A stretch of DNA of 64,000 bases from assembly GCA_033964015.1 (NCBI GenBank), contig CM066925.1:8222435-8286434 (forward strand), in the 5' to 3' direction. The notes beneath the pieces were generated by a model. It saw nothing but the letters and a program-made list of their open reading frames with translations. It did not search any database and was not told the origin of the DNA. Of the stretch, positions 63,061-64,000 are shown in pieces (position 1 is the first letter of the stretch; each line of letters begins with the position of its first letter). The stretch is from Scolanthus callimorphus. Lineage: Eukaryota > Cnidaria > Anthozoa > Actiniaria > Edwardsiidae. Both the position numbers and the translations under genes were made by a program.

Positions 63061-64000
63061 CTGAAACAGAAAGTACATTATTATTCTTGGGCTTCACGTG
63101 TCACGTTACCATACTAAAACGCTGTAATGCCTATAGACCACGACAATAAACACATTAATACAGAACTCTTTAGATAATGCCATATACTTGTAGATAAGTT
63201 GAGTAATATTTCTCGAAATCTCGTAAATACAATTTTAGTAAGAAATGTACTGGGAGCTTTGCGATTCGATGTCTTATTTTCATTTTTTTTTCGGAAGACA
63301 TCTTTGAAAAACATCAAATCGCATGGACTAAAAGGTCAAGCGGTCTTTTGACCAATTGAGATATGTTACTTTCAGAATGAAATATGAGTAACTTATATAT
63401 AACCAATACACCTCAAGATTACAATAAAATGCATGGAATCGCCACGTTTGTGTCCGTCGAAGGGCACAGAGATGGCGGCCAAATCAAGAAGTCTCTCGAA
63501 AGCGCATAATATGAATAGCATCGAATGACATCTGTTGGTTATTACTCGGGCTCCCGTAGGAAGAGCCCGAGTTATAGATTCGGCTCTGTTTTTATTTTCT
63601 GTTGTTTCGAGCAAAACGCAGTCACGTGGGCTTGGACCAATTAGAGCACGGGCGGTAGGACCAGCTAGAGTATTTTTAAATGTACTGCTTTCCCGAATTT
63701 GGTCAATAAGTTCGTTATCAGCCGTGTCGAGAGGTCTTATAAAAGTTTTCGAATTCTTCTTAAAACCCGTTCTTTTTGAAGCCCGAAACTGCTCAATCTT
63801 AACGTTTATCTACTTATTTCTTTGTTAATAAAGCTTCTTTTAGCTTACCTTGGGCTTTTGAGGCATTATTCCTGATAAATAGACGGAGAGCCAACGTTCG
63901 TGTTATTATACCTCGTGTTACCCGAGACGCGACTGGAGCCAACGTTCCTGTTATTATACCGGGCTGTCAAGTTGACATGCGCTGATCGCTTAGCCATTAA
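63061..64000. other. Receptor intron or upstream region
   Basis: No exon found. A small hairpin (CTCGGGCTCCCGTAGGAAGAGCCCGAG region, 63546-63572) and a GATGGCGGCC word at 63472 are the only landmarks. Confidence 0.35.

Overview
The window looks like a eukaryotic, animal genome. There are no bacterial-style operons. The genes have short exons with GT-AG borders, and most of the DNA between them is packed with short inverted-repeat elements (MITE-like) and minisatellites. A receptor tyrosine kinase with a long fibronectin-III ectodomain, KRAB-less C2H2 zinc-finger paralogs and dense nested MITEs would fit an anthozoan cnidarian (stony coral or sea anemone). That placement is inference from gene content, not proof.

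Layout. 1-3.5 kb: nested palindromic elements. 3.7-6.35 kb (minus): C2H2 zinc-finger gene 1, whose N-terminal half is built from repeats carrying SUMO-consensus motifs. 6.35-16.9 kb: gene-poor, with many MITEs, a 199-bp duplication and one coding-like scrap. 16.9-18.7 kb (minus): paralogous zinc-finger gene 2 with 16 fingers, broken by a 1-bp deletion. 18.7-27 kb: repeats plus an intact tRNA-Trp(CCA) gene at 24.85 kb. 27.1-28.1 kb (minus): an intact 335-aa, mostly helical protein of unknown function with a central hydrophobic segment. 28.1-32.9 kb: repeats, including a nested MITE with a clear 9-bp target duplication.

The right half (about 32.9-63.1 kb, minus) is dominated by one receptor tyrosine kinase gene. 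I reconstruct 20 exons from splice sites and reading phase: about nine FN3 domains, a 30-nt linker exon, a transmembrane exon, the juxtamembrane/P-loop exon, the alphaC exon, a long Asn/Asp-rich kinase insert with a YxxM motif, the HRDLAARN/DFG exon, a 41-nt exon and a C-terminal exon. The 5' end lies beyond the window. At least three single-base deletions, and a badly preserved stretch in the C-lobe, mean this copy is either decaying or carries assembly indels.

The most unusual feature is at the kinase 3' end. The last codons (the NPIY tail plus the stop codon) are the final unit of a roughly 3-kb minisatellite of 121/105-bp units, so the C-terminal tail and adjoining 3' sequence have been amplified about 25 times. 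Two further minisatellites, of about 127 and 129 bp, sit in introns of the same gene. The 127-bp unit carries paired CRE-like TGACGTCA sites and a CACGTG box.
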